The notes: generated by a model not told the origin, from the sequence alone. A DNA stretch of 64,000 nucleotides from an uncultured Chryseobacterium sp. (GCA_913778085.1 CAJYXJ010000041.1:1-64000), one strand, 5' to 3'; counted from the first letter of the stretch, positions 1 through 8,563 are shown. Numbers and translations: made by a program.

Positions 1-49
1 TTACAGCGTTGATGGTATTGCTGATGAGTTGCTCCTCAGCATTGCTCAT
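1..49 (-). CDS. N-terminal fragment of an unidentified protein, cut by the window edge
   Basis: Reading leftward from the ATG at 49, sixteen codons are open to the edge (MSNAEEQLISNTINAV). The fragment is too short to identify. A TTG at 61 could extend it upstream by four codons. The repeats to its right resemble those I associate with GxxExxY-family genes in Flavobacteriia, and an N-terminus of this style would fit that family, but this is only a guess. Confidence 0.35.
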   Translation of the reverse strand, partial: MSNAEEQLISNTINAV

Positions 50-131
50 TTCCTCTTTCAATCAACACCTAAATATTACGAATTATTTTTGTGAAAAACA
101 CCAACTATTTTTGACCACATTACCATTTTTT

Positions 132-700
132 AACACAAATGGCACTAATTTAAGCACAAATAACACTATTTTATATTTGCGTCATTAGTGAAGAATATTT
201 GTGAAGTTCGTGTTTAAATTCCTGTCGAAAAATGCTGACAGAAGCATAGCACTAATTTTAAGCACTAATAACACGGCTTTATATTTGTGCTCATTCGTGA
301 AGAGTATTTGTGAAATTCGTGTTTAAATTCCTGTTGAAAGATGCTGATATAAACACAAATATCACTAATTTTAAGCACAAATGACACGGTTTTATCTTTG
401 TGCTTATTTGTGAAATCCGTATTTAAATTCCTGTCAATTGAATTTAATGAGCAGAAGAAGCTGATTGAAATAAAGAAATTTTACGAACCCAAAAAATCCT
501 GATGTCCTGGCATCGGGATTTTATTTTTGCTGGTTAAACACAAAGGACACTAATTTAAGCACTAATAACACGGTTGTTATATTGGTGCTATTTGTGAAGA
601 GTATTCGTGAAGCTCGTGTTTGAAATTCTGGCTGGTTAAAATACAAAGGATACTAATTTAAGCACCAATGATCCAGTTTTATATTAGTATGTAAAACTAT
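132..700. repeat. Five imperfect copies of an AT-rich intergenic repeat
   Basis: Copies start near 132, 246, 351, 536 and 639. Each contains a variant of CACTAATTTAAGCAC, then AATAACAC, a TTATATTTG-like segment, and usually TTTGTGAAGnTCGTGTTT followed by AAATTCCTGT. Copies 1-3 are directly abutting with a period of about 105-114 bp; copies 4 and 5 follow a terminator-like hairpin and are more decayed. No reading frame of length runs through them. This accounts for the gene-free stretch between 50 and 696. Confidence 0.7.
495..527. terminator. Hairpin between repeat copies 3 and 4
   Basis: A 10-bp stem (495-504 with 511-520, one G-U type mismatch) with a 6-nt loop is followed by a T-rich tract on the plus strand and preceded by an A tract, so it could act in both directions. 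Confidence 0.5.
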
Positions 701-945
701 TTGTCGATCGAACCTAATACTTTCTGAGCAAATGAATTTAAAGCATCCTTTTCGCTCATTCCATTCTGTACGCTGGCATGAACTTCCAGAGCTCCGCAGA
801 TATTGGTGATCAGCTCTCCGGCAACATTCATATCTTCTTCGGTAGTTCCTCTGAATTCCGTGAAGCTTTCCAATACTTCGAGGGTCTTTTCCAGATTTTC
901 AGGGGTCTGATTCTGGTAGAACTGTCTGATGATCGGTAATTTCAT
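697..945 (-). CDS. DUF6952 family small protein
   Basis: An 82-residue soluble protein with no signal peptide or membrane segment, rich in acidic and helical residues. Its start MKLPIIRQFYQ and the central segment around GELITNICGALEVH match my memory of the DUF6952 family, conserved in Flavobacteriia next to thioredoxin and peroxiredoxin genes. Its function is not known. Only two bases separate it from the thioredoxin gene upstream, so it is almost certainly co-transcribed with it and, through it, with the peroxiredoxin. That context suggests a part in thiol or peroxide stress. Family assignment is from recognition, not a search. Confidence 0.75.
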   Translation of the reverse strand: MKLPIIRQFYQNQTPENLEKTLEVLESFTEFRGTTEEDMNVAGELITNICGALEVHASVQNGMSEKDALNSFAQKVLGSIDK

Positions 946-947
946 AA

Positions 948-1253
948 TTACAATTCGTTAAATAAATTGATTAGACTTTCTGCCTGATTAGACTGCACCT
1001 GGTTCACCAATTCCCCGTTTCTGAAAATGGCAAACGTCGGAAGGTTATCCACTTTAGCCAGTTTTCTGCTTTCCGGCAGTTTTTCCGCATCTACATACAG
1101 GAAAGGAATACTGTCGTTTTCAGAAGCTAATTTTTTAAATTTAGGCTTCATAATCCTGCAGTTGCCACACCATGTTGCTCCATACTGAACGACTACTTTT
1201 TCATTTTCGCTTACGATGTTCTGAAGCGTATCTTCTGTTAATTCGGTATACAT
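948..1253 (-). CDS. Thioredoxin family protein
   Basis: A 101-residue cytoplasmic thioredoxin fold. The active site is W28-C29-G30-N31-C32, a CGNC variant of the usual CGPC, and the cis-proline is P72 in the segment NLPTFAIF. The variant middle residues would be expected to shift the redox potential relative to standard thioredoxin. It lies between an AhpC-type peroxiredoxin and a DUF6952 gene on the same strand, so the likely job is reducing that peroxiredoxin or related thiols. The family call is firm; the substrate is inferred from position. A 117-bp palindrome separates it from the peroxiredoxin gene. Confidence 0.9.
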   Translation of the reverse strand: MYTELTEDTLQNIVSENEKVVVQYGATWCGNCRIMKPKFKKLASENDSIPFLYVDAEKLPESRKLAKVDNLPTFAIFRNGELVNQVQSNQAESLINLFNEL

Positions 1254-1257
1254 AAGT

Positions 1258-1374
1258 TAAATTTTAGGATAAAATTTAACAATGTACCAATAAAACAATG
1301 TAACAGTTTATCAATCATATTCTTCTGCATCATTGTTACATTATTAGATTGATACATTGCTAGATTAAAATTTA
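1258..1374. repeat. Large imperfect palindrome between peroxiredoxin and thioredoxin genes
   Basis: The two arms (about 1258-1305 and 1334-1374) are inverted versions of one another. The outer arm is TAAATTTTA and the inner arm carries AATGTAyCAAT and AATGTAACA; the central loop is about 28 nt. The right end includes the peroxiredoxin stop codon. It could fold as a long hairpin in the mRNA and partly uncouple the two genes, or be a small mobile repeat. AATGTAACA-type repeats of this style look like a dispersed family. Confidence 0.65.
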
Positions 1375-2004
1375 GTTTTTCGCTAAGTATTCAGCGGTAG
1401 AAGTACGGTCTGCTTTCATCGCGTCTTTTCCTTCTTCCCAGTTTGCAGGGCAAACTTCACCGTGCTTCTGAACGTGCGTATAAGCATCGATCAGTCTGAT
1501 ATATTCTTTTACATTTCTGCCAAGCGGCATATCGTTTACCGATTCGTGGAAAATTTTTCCGGTCTCGTCGATCAGGTAAGTTGCTCTGTATGTTACATTT
1601 GATCCGGTGAAAACTTCTTCTCCTTCTTCGTTGTATTCGAAATCCTGGTCTACGATTCCAAGGATGTTGGCCAGTTGTCTGTGGGTATCTGCCAAAAGCG
1701 GGTAAGTTACGCCTTCGATACCGCCGTTGTCTTTGGAAACGTTCAGCCATGCGAAGTGTACCTCGTTGGTATCGCAAGAAGCACCGATTACCTTCGTGTT
1801 TCTTTTTTCGAATTCAGGCAAAGCTTCCTGGAAGGCGTGAAGTTCAGTCGGGCATACGAAAGTAAAGTCTTTCGGGTACCAGAACAAAAGCACTTTCTGC
1901 TGATTGGCCGTAGCTTCTTCAAAGATGTTGATTCTAAGATCATCCCCCATTTCAGACATAGCGTCTACAGTTACATTTGGGAATTTTTTTCCTACTAAAG
2001 ACAT
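1372..2004 (-). CDS. Peroxiredoxin, AhpC/Prx1-type 2-Cys
   Basis: A 210-residue typical 2-Cys peroxiredoxin that reduces hydrogen peroxide and organic peroxides in the cytoplasm. The peroxidatic cysteine is C51 in the family motif FTFVCPTE; the resolving cysteine is C185 in GEVCPANW, near the C-terminus as in AhpC/Prx1 dimers. The length is usual for the family. It heads an operon with thioredoxin and DUF6952. A good promoter lies 35-66 bases upstream. No ahpF is present here, so the thioredoxin next door is the natural electron donor, though this is inference. Confidence 0.93.
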   Translation of the reverse strand: MSLVGKKFPNVTVDAMSEMGDDLRINIFEEATANQQKVLLFWYPKDFTFVCPTELHAFQEALPEFEKRNTKVIGASCDTNEVHFAWLNVSKDNGGIEGVTYPLLADTHRQLANILGIVDQDFEYNEEGEEVFTGSNVTYRATYLIDETGKIFHESVNDMPLGRNVKEYIRLIDAYTHVQKHGEVCPANWEEGKDAMKADRTSTAEYLAKN

Positions 2005-2038
2005 AATTTCTTGGTTTTTATATTTAAATTTTCTGGTG

Positions 2039-2070
2039 CAAAGATAAACATACTCTGTCTATCATACAAA
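2039..2070 (-). promoter_or_regulatory. Promoter of the peroxiredoxin operon
   Basis: On the minus strand, TTTG (2070-2067), a 20-nt spacer and TATCTTTG (2046-2039) match the Bacteroidota -33/-7 pattern TTTG / TAnnTTTG with ideal spacing. Transcription would start near 2032, giving a leader of about 28 nt. Confidence 0.75.
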
Positions 2071-2213
2071 AGCAGTATGATAAATATAATCTATAATTAA
2101 TTTTGATAGCATGAGAGGAAAATCAGCCTAGAATCAATTGTTTTTAAGTATTATTTTAATTAGAATCCGATAAGATGTGAATTTATTAAATTTGATAAAA
2201 TTAATTGAGCTCC

Positions 2214-3020
2214 ATGAAAAAAATAATTCTACTAATGAGTTTTTTGCCGGCTTTCTGTCTTGCACAGCATATCACCTGCATTTACCAGCTTAAGCATAAA
2301 ACCAATCCGCACAAACCTGATCTGATTACCGAAAATTACTATCTGGATATTTTAGAGGAAGGATCGGCATTTCGTTCGGAGCGTGAGCGTGCTTCCGATT
2401 CTCTGATTGAAAGGACCGGGCTGGGGCTGGGCAGAAGCCCGGTATTTAATTCTCAGCTGTATACTCTGAAAAATCTGAAGACCAGGGATGTTCAGAAAAT
2501 TATTTTCACAAACTTTTTTAACGACAAGTATTCCATTACAATTAATGAAAAATTAGAATGGAAAATTCTGCCTGACAAAAAAAAGATTGCGGATCTGGAC
2601 TGTCAGAAGGCAACGGTAAATTATGGAGGCCGAAGCTGGACGGCATGGTTTACCCAGAGCATTCCGGTGCCGGAAGGTCCGTATGTTTTTAATGGTTTGC
2701 CGGGAATGATCGTAAATATTTCAGATAATCAGTCAGATTATAGTTTTAATTTAATAAAAACAAAGGAATTCGAGAAAGATAATTTATTTGCGGTTAAAAG
2801 GGCGAAGGTTGTTAATTGGGAAGTCTTTCAGAAAATTCAGTCGGATTATTATACCGATCCTTTTGCAGAAATTAAAGCGAGGAATATGAAAGTGCAGGCC
2901 GGAGACGAAAAAGGAAATCTCATTCCTACAGATCTTAATAAAATAACAAAACAACTCAAAAAACAGATCAAAGAAAATAACAACCCTATTGAACTGAATC
3001 ATAGAGTAAATTATGAGTGA
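2214..3020 (+). CDS. GLPGLI family secreted protein (copy 1)
   Basis: A 268-residue protein with a signal peptide (MKKIILLMSFLPAFCLAQ) and then a largely beta-rich domain. The name-giving motif appears as GLPGMIVNISD near residue 161, preceded by the family-typical GGRSWTAWF segment. The GLPGLI family is confined to Bacteroidota and its function is unknown; members are probably periplasmic or surface exposed. I chose the ATG at 2214 rather than a TTG three codons upstream because it begins the signal peptide cleanly. It shares a near-identical C-terminus (KENNNPIELNH) with the gene at 3318, so the two are recent tandem paralogues. Confidence 0.85.
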   Translation: MKKIILLMSFLPAFCLAQHITCIYQLKHKTNPHKPDLITENYYLDILEEGSAFRSERERASDSLIERTGLGLGRSPVFNSQLYTLKNLKTRDVQKIIFTNFFNDKYSITINEKLEWKILPDKKKIADLDCQKATVNYGGRSWTAWFTQSIPVPEGPYVFNGLPGMIVNISDNQSDYSFNLIKTKEFEKDNLFAVKRAKVVNWEVFQKIQSDYYTDPFAEIKARNMKVQAGDEKGNLIPTDLNKITKQLKKQIKENNNPIELNHRVNYE

Positions 3021-3052
3021 AACCCTTAAAATTTCAGGGGCTTTGACATTTT

Positions 3053-3163
3053 TTATTTAGCGTTGAGCCGATCTTTTAGTTCTTCAATGACTTTTTCATT
3101 AGCCAGGTTCTTCTCTACCAGTTTTTTGAATTCTTCAAGGAAATTTTTCTGGGAAATTATTAT
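3053..3163 (-). pseudogene. Possible gene remnant, C-terminal end only
   Basis: Between the first two GLPGLI genes the minus strand has 36 open codons ending in a stop at 3053, encoding a charged, helical stretch (EEFKKLVEKNLANEKVIEEL). It has no start codon and no upstream continuation. It looks like the tail of a coiled-coil or regulator gene lost by deletion. I cannot name the parent family. Confidence 0.3.
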
Positions 3164-3295
3164 TTATTGTATCTAAATGATTTAGTCTAATCAATCCAGA
3201 ATTTTCTCGACTTTGTTTATAGTGTTTGAGCCTAAAAATATTCAAAATCCTTCTCAAGAAATTTACAGATTTTATCCATAATTAATACGTCTTAT

Positions 3296-3303
3296 TATCT
3301 TTG
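3296..3303 (+). promoter_or_regulatory. -7 box upstream of GLPGLI copy 2
   Basis: TATCTTTG fits TAnnTTTG and ends 14 bases before the ATG at 3318. No clear -33 TTG is seen at the expected distance. Confidence 0.5.
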
Positions 3304-3317
3304 AATAAATTTATCAT

Positions 3318-4139
3318 ATGAAAGGAAATATAGTATTTACAAGATTATCATTCTTTTTTGTCTTTCATTGTATTATTTATGTGTATGGTCAAAGTAAAAT
3401 TTTAAAATATGACTTGGAATATAAGCCAGATTTGTTAAAAGACAGTACTGTTTTAGAAAAAACTATTTTAGATATTAAAGATCAAGTATCAATTTTCAGA
3501 TCTGAAAAAGAAAAAAAGTCGGATTCACTTATAGCTCTTACGGGTTTGGGGTTAGGTAGGAAAATGAGGTTTGAAGATCAATTTTACACCAAAAAAAATC
3601 TATCTGATAAAGAAGTTTTTAAAAGTATTCAGACCGTATTCAGTGAAATCTTTTTCATAAGAATTGATGAAAAACTTAATTGGGAGATCTTACCGGAGAA
3701 AAGTAGAATAGGCAATTTTGAAGTTCAGAAAGGCAAATTGACGTATGGCGGTAGAAACTGGACCGCGTGGTTCACTACTGAAATTCCCATTCAGGATGGA
3801 CCATATGTTTTCTATGGCTTGCCCGGCTTGATTGTGAAAATTTCAGATGATAACAATAATTACCATTTCACTTTAACTGAAATAAAAAACGGAAATGAAA
3901 GGATCTATTATAGAAATAAAGGTCTTGAATTGACCTGGGAACAATTTCAGAAATTAGCGATGAATTATTATTCAGATCCCTTTGCACGTATGAAATCTAT
4001 GGGAGTTCCCATAAAAAAAGATGATGGACAAGGCAATGCGGTTTCTATAAATATGAAAGAAGAAACGGAAAAACTAAGAAAGATAATCCGGGAAAACAAC
4101 AATCCAATAGAGCTTAATCACAAAATTGATTACAAATAA
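3318..4139 (+). CDS. GLPGLI family secreted protein (copy 2)
   Basis: A 273-residue secreted protein with an N-terminal hydrophobic signal ending near VYGQ. The motif GLPGLIVKISD lies at about residue 167, following GGRNWTAWF. It is a clear paralogue of the gene at 2214: both have the segment SLIALTGLGLGR / SLIERTGLGLGR and the same C-terminal KENNNPIELNH-type end. The upstream copy is more GC rich, this one notably AT rich, so the pair has diverged in base use. Function of the family is unknown. It has its own -7 box and a strong terminator, so it is probably a single-gene transcript. Confidence 0.85.
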   Translation: MKGNIVFTRLSFFFVFHCIIYVYGQSKILKYDLEYKPDLLKDSTVLEKTILDIKDQVSIFRSEKEKKSDSLIALTGLGLGRKMRFEDQFYTKKNLSDKEVFKSIQTVFSEIFFIRIDEKLNWEILPEKSRIGNFEVQKGKLTYGGRNWTAWFTTEIPIQDGPYVFYGLPGLIVKISDDNNNYHFTLTEIKNGNERIYYRNKGLELTWEQFQKLAMNYYSDPFARMKSMGVPIKKDDGQGNAVSINMKEETEKLRKIIRENNNPIELNHKIDYK

Positions 4140-4157
4140 AATCATGAATTTCACTAC

Positions 4158-4192
4158 ACTTTGTCACAGTTAAAATCTTTGACAAAGTTTTT
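4158..4192 (+). terminator. Terminator of GLPGLI copy 2
   Basis: A perfect 9-bp stem ACTTTGTCA / TGACAAAGT with a 13-nt loop, followed by TTTT. Confidence 0.75.
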
Positions 4193-4200
4193 AAATAAAA

Positions 4201-4259
4201 ACCTGCCTTAAGGCAGGTCGATTTCAAACTAAAAAGAGACTGTCCTGCGACAGCCTCTT
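4201..4259 (-). terminator. Two tandem terminators of the M16 peptidase gene
   Basis: The palindrome ACCTGCCTTAAGGCAGGT at 4201-4218 and a second hairpin at 4235-4255 (10-bp stem with one G-U pair) both have T-rich tracts on their minus-strand downstream side, so they terminate the leftward gene at 4266. Confidence 0.75.
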
Positions 4260-4265
4260 ACTTAT

Positions 4266-7205
4266 TTAATATCCAAATATTTCAGTCAGGTTCAGTTTCT
4301 TCACTTCACCGAGTTTCTGCATGTCGGCTTCGCTTACTTTGTCCTGTGAAGCAACTAAGCAGTAGGTGTAGCTTTTACCTTTCATTTCCTTATCGTGGAA
4401 ATTGTTGATGTCGGCAAATGTCAGTTTCGGAGCCTGTTCGTAGACATTTTTACGGATGTCTGAATTGTTTCCGAGTTTCTGTGCCCTCAAATAGGTAAAG
4501 ATGATACCGTCCTGCGTAATCCTTTCTGCCGCAATCGACTTTTTCAGGCCGCTCTTAGCCGTTTCAAACAGCTGGTCGGACTTTGGCAGGGTAGTCAGCA
4601 ATTCGTTCATCGCAGTAGTCGACTCATTGAATTTATCTGCCTGTGTTCCGACATATGCCATGATCATGTCCTTATCCTCTTTCTTACCCGGAAGCGAGAA
4701 GTAAGAATAAGTAGAATAAGCTAATGCTTTCGATTCCCGGATAGTCTGGAAAACCACGGAACCCATTCCGCCACCGAAATAATTGTTAAACAGATTAACG
4801 GTCGGGGTAATGCTCGCATTATAAGGATCGCTGTTTCGTACCCAGAAAATTTCTGCCTGTACCATATCATAATGGGCAAACAGTACCTTGTTTTTATCGG
4901 TAGCCACCTGCGTGAATGTTTTGGATTTCGGCATGTCCTTCAGGCCATTTGGTACTTTGTGGATCAGCGTAAGCGAAGATGCTACTTCGTTGGCCGATTT
5001 TGGTCCGTAGTGAAGGATCTTATGTTTAAAATTAAATAAATCGTGCAGCATATTTACCAGGTCTTCGGCCTTCAAAGCATCCAGTTCCGCGTCGCTCAAG
5101 GTATTGTTGAAAGGATTCTGGGCACCGTATTGGGCATAGCTCCTCAATCCGCTCATGATGGCACCTTTATTCTGTTTGGCGTTGGCTCTGGATTTTTTCA
5201 GTCTTACTTTGTAAGCATCCAGCGCTTTCTGATCGGCCACGCAGTTTTTGATGAGGTCTTCAAATAGAGCGGCGGTTTTATCAAAATTCTCATTCAGGCC
5301 TTCCATGGTAACGTAGGTTTCTTCATTACCGGCACTTACGTTGAAGCTTGAAGCCAGCTTATAGAACTCTTTGCTGATGTCTTCCGAAGATTTGTTTTTC
5401 GTACCCAGGTATTGCAGGTATTCTGCCGCGATCGGAAGGATCTTGTTGTTCCATTTTCCGGCATCGAAATAATAGTACAGCCTGAACAGGTCATTATCGG
5501 TATTTTTCACCGACAATACATCTACGGATTTCACTTTGCTTTTTGCAATATCACTGTCGAAATTCAGCCATACCGGAGAAATCGGGGATTCCGGCATCTC
5601 ATCGATCTTTTTCAGGAACGGAGACTGGTCTTCCCGGTTCACGGAAACCGGTGTAATGGTAGGTTTGTCTACTTTAACGATATTTTTATCTTCGCCTTTT
5701 CTTTTATAGACCGCTACATAATTGTTGTTTTTAAGGTATTTTGCAGCGAAATCCATAATGTCTTTTTTCGTCAGCTTGGAGATTTCCTCAATGTATTCCA
5801 GCTGGGTCTTGTGATCCACTTCCGAGGTGAATTCATCCATCAGCGATTCTGCTCTGGATGTATATTTTTCATACTTCTGGATCATGTTTTTCTTCTCGTT
5901 GTTCACGATAGACTGCATCAGATCCTGGGAAAATTCACCCTTTTTCAACTTGTCGATTTCCTGAAGCAGCAGGTTTTTCACTTCGTCCAGCGACTGTCCT
6001 TCCGTTGGGTTGCCCTGCAGTAAAAGAGCGGAATAATCTTTCAGGACATAAGGATAGGCATAAGCACTTAACAGCTTCTGCTTTTTCACAAGGTCAAGAT
6101 CGATAAGCCCTGCCTGTCCGTTGGTAAGCATACTGCCGATGAAGTTCAGCATCCGGGCGTCTTTCGTCGTAGCTCCCGGAAAACGGAAGCCGATCATGAT
6201 GTTTTCAGGGTTCGGGCCCCAGACTTCTCTGGTGACAGGCGCAGCAATAGGACTTTCCTGACCCGGGTTATAAACCGGAACCGGCTTGTTTTTCATATAG
6301 GAAAAAGCACGGTCGATTTTGCCGATCATTTCGTCCGGATTAAAATCCCCGGACATGATGATTCCCATGTTGTTGGGAACGTAATAATTATTGTAATATT
6401 CACGGATCGCTTTCAGGGAAGGATTCTTCAGGTGCTCAATCGTTCCGATGGTGGTCTGCTTTCCGTAATTGTTATTCGGGAACATCGCCGCAAACATCGC
6501 TTCATAGACCTTTCTTCCGTCATTGTCCAAACCTCTGTTCTTTTCTTCATACACGGCTTCCAGTTCGGTGTGGAAAAGCCTTAAGATCGGCTGTCTGAAA
6601 CGTTCCGCCTGTACGGCCAGAAATTTATCCGTTACGTTGGCCGGAATATCTTCTGTATAAACGGTCTGTTCGTATGAAGTAAAAGCATTGGTTCCGTCGG
6701 CACCCATGCCCGCCATCATCTTATCATACTCGTTTGCGATGGCATATTTGGCCGCTTCTCCGGAAACTTTATCGATTTCTTTATAAATTTCTTTTCTCTT
6801 AGCTTCATCCTTCGTTGAATTGTATTTTTCATAAAGGGCATCAATCTGATCCAGCAAAGGTTTTTCCTTAGACCAGTCTTTGGAACCGAAAGAATCGGTT
6901 CCTTTGAAAAGCATGTGTTCAAGATAATGCGCCAGACCGGTGTGGTCTGAAGGATCGGTCTTGCTTCCCGCTTTAGTAGCGATATAAGTCTGGATTCTCG
7001 GCTCTTTTTTGGTCGGACTTAAAATAACGGTAAGCCCGTTTTTTAAAGTATAATATCTTGCTGCCGTCGGATCATTGGTTACGTATCTGTACGTATAGCC
7101 GTTCGATTGTGCTTCTTTCCACTGGAAATCCTGCCCGTAGGCATATCCGCAGTAGCTGGCAGCAGCAATGCTGGTGGCAATGGTTAGTTTTTTTAAAATG
7201 TTCAT
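4266..7205 (-). CDS. M16 (pitrilysin) family zinc metallopeptidase, two-domain
   Basis: A 979-residue exported peptidase with a signal peptide ending near YAYGQ (residue 25). The inverted zinc motif HxxEH is H93-Y-L-E96-H97, and the distal glutamate ligand lies in ELEAVYEEKNRG near residues 214-221. A second M16-like domain fills the C-terminal half and lacks HxxEH, as is usual where the two halves form a clamshell. It probably degrades peptides in the periplasm or outer-membrane space. It follows an aminotransferase gene on the same strand after 67 bases and ends at two stacked terminators. The length is typical of Bacteroidota insulinase-like enzymes. Confidence 0.92.
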   Translation of the reverse strand: MNILKKLTIATSIAAASYCGYAYGQDFQWKEAQSNGYTYRYVTNDPTAARYYTLKNGLTVILSPTKKEPRIQTYIATKAGSKTDPSDHTGLAHYLEHMLFKGTDSFGSKDWSKEKPLLDQIDALYEKYNSTKDEAKRKEIYKEIDKVSGEAAKYAIANEYDKMMAGMGADGTNAFTSYEQTVYTEDIPANVTDKFLAVQAERFRQPILRLFHTELEAVYEEKNRGLDNDGRKVYEAMFAAMFPNNNYGKQTTIGTIEHLKNPSLKAIREYYNNYYVPNNMGIIMSGDFNPDEMIGKIDRAFSYMKNKPVPVYNPGQESPIAAPVTREVWGPNPENIMIGFRFPGATTKDARMLNFIGSMLTNGQAGLIDLDLVKKQKLLSAYAYPYVLKDYSALLLQGNPTEGQSLDEVKNLLLQEIDKLKKGEFSQDLMQSIVNNEKKNMIQKYEKYTSRAESLMDEFTSEVDHKTQLEYIEEISKLTKKDIMDFAAKYLKNNNYVAVYKRKGEDKNIVKVDKPTITPVSVNREDQSPFLKKIDEMPESPISPVWLNFDSDIAKSKVKSVDVLSVKNTDNDLFRLYYYFDAGKWNNKILPIAAEYLQYLGTKNKSSEDISKEFYKLASSFNVSAGNEETYVTMEGLNENFDKTAALFEDLIKNCVADQKALDAYKVRLKKSRANAKQNKGAIMSGLRSYAQYGAQNPFNNTLSDAELDALKAEDLVNMLHDLFNFKHKILHYGPKSANEVASSLTLIHKVPNGLKDMPKSKTFTQVATDKNKVLFAHYDMVQAEIFWVRNSDPYNASITPTVNLFNNYFGGGMGSVVFQTIRESKALAYSTYSYFSLPGKKEDKDMIMAYVGTQADKFNESTTAMNELLTTLPKSDQLFETAKSGLKKSIAAERITQDGIIFTYLRAQKLGNNSDIRKNVYEQAPKLTFADINNFHDKEMKGKSYTYCLVASQDKVSEADMQKLGEVKKLNLTEIFGY

Positions 7206-7272
7206 TGTTGAATATTGAATATGGATTTAATGTTCAAGTTTAAAGTTTATAAGGGTTTTTTAATTATTTAAT

Positions 7273-8466
7273 CTAATTAAACTGATCCAGAAGAGTTTTG
7301 ATTCTTCTCATCGCTTCCTTCAAATCTTCTTCCGAAGCGGCATACGAGAACCGGATGCATTCCGGGCTTCCGAATGAAACACCGCCCACACATCCTACAT
7401 GCGCGTTTTCCAGGATAAACATCGCAAAATCATCGGAATCTTTAATTTCCGTACCGTTCAGTGTCTTTCCGATGTAATGGGAAACGTCCGGGAAAAAGTA
7501 AAAAGCGGCTTTAGGCAAAACCACTTTGAAACCGGTAATTTCTTTCATCAGGTCATACACCAGATCCCTTCTTTTCTTAAAGGCGTCGATCATATATTTA
7601 TATTCCGAAGGATCAGCCTGTAAAGCCGTAATGGAAGCCCGCTGCGCTACGGTATTAGCCCCGCTGGTCATCTGGCCCTGGATTTTTTCGCAGGCTTTGG
7701 CCAGCCATTCCGGACAGGCGGAATATCCTATCCTCCAGCCGGTCATTGCAAAAGCTTTGGACATCCCGTTGATAACGGCAGTCTGTTCATACACTTCAGG
7801 AAACTGGGCAATGGATGTGGTCTTCGTTTCATAATTGATGTATTCGTAAATTTCATCTGAAATAACCGTCACATGAGGATATTTGGCAATTACCCTGGCT
7901 AAGGATTTCAGCTCATCATACGTATAATATCCGCCGGAAGGATTACACGGCGAACTGAAAAGTACCGCTTTTGTTTTATCGGTAATGGCTTCTTCCAGCT
8001 GTTCGGCTGTGATTTTAAAATCCGTAACATAGGAAGTAGGAAGCATCACGGAAACGCCGCCCATCATTTTTACCATCTCATCATAGCTTACCCAATACGG
8101 ATTCGGCAGGATCACTTCATCCCCGTCGTTCAGCAGTGCGGCCAGAACATTGATGATCGCTTGTTTGGCCCCGTTGGAAACACAGATCTGGGTCGGTTTG
8201 TATTCTAAATTGTTGTCTCTTTTCAGTTTGTGGGCAATGGCCTGACGAAGTTCCAGAAACCCCGGCACAGGAGAGTAGTGGCTGTAGTTCTCGTTGATGG
8301 CATCGAAGGCGGCCTGCTTAATATTGTCCGGAACGTCAAAATCAGGTTCACCTAAGGTAAGGCTGATCACATCTATTCCGTTGGCTTTCATTTCTCTGGC
8401 CTTATTGGACATCACGAAGGTCTGCGAGTAACCGAGTCTGTTTACTCTTTCTGAAAGTTTCTCCAT
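7273..8466 (-). CDS. Pyridoxal phosphate-dependent aminotransferase, AspC/AatA-like class I
   Basis: A 397-residue cytoplasmic fold-type I aminotransferase. The PLP-binding lysine is K237 in NGMSKAFAMTGWR; N175 (SSPCNPSGG), D204 and Y207 (ISDEIYEY) are the other cofactor contacts, and an arginine in ECIRFSYA near residue 374 should bind the substrate carboxylate. It most resembles the aspartate/prephenate aminotransferase Ib subgroup. The exact amino donor cannot be told from sequence alone. A -7 box lies 21 bases upstream of the start. It may be co-transcribed with the M16 peptidase downstream, with no evident functional tie. Confidence 0.9.
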   Translation of the reverse strand: MEKLSERVNRLGYSQTFVMSNKAREMKANGIDVISLTLGEPDFDVPDNIKQAAFDAINENYSHYSPVPGFLELRQAIAHKLKRDNNLEYKPTQICVSNGAKQAIINVLAALLNDGDEVILPNPYWVSYDEMVKMMGGVSVMLPTSYVTDFKITAEQLEEAITDKTKAVLFSSPCNPSGGYYTYDELKSLARVIAKYPHVTVISDEIYEYINYETKTTSIAQFPEVYEQTAVINGMSKAFAMTGWRIGYSACPEWLAKACEKIQGQMTSGANTVAQRASITALQADPSEYKYMIDAFKKRRDLVYDLMKEITGFKVVLPKAAFYFFPDVSHYIGKTLNGTEIKDSDDFAMFILENAHVGCVGGVSFGSPECIRFSYAASEEDLKEAMRRIKTLLDQFN

Positions 8467-8486
8467 ATATCGATTTCAAATTTTAA

Positions 8487-8494
8487 CAAATATA
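8487..8494 (-). promoter_or_regulatory. -7 box of the aminotransferase gene
   Basis: Minus-strand TATATTTG, about 21 bases upstream of the ATG at 8466; no clear -33 TTG. Confidence 0.5.
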
Positions 8495-8563
8495 TAAAAA
8501 AGTATTTCTCTAAAAATAAAATAAAAACGACTTTAATGATAAGCTCTGTATAAAATTTATCAC

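Noticed and set aside
4201-4218. ACCTGCCTTAAGGCAGGT considered as an operator
   Set aside because: A T-rich tract follows on the minus strand right after the M16 gene stop, which fits a terminator better.
5412-6023. 203-codon plus-strand frame inside the M16 peptidase gene
   Set aside because: It is antisense to a well-conserved protease and has the composition of a shadow frame (phenylalanine and histidine rich, no domain).
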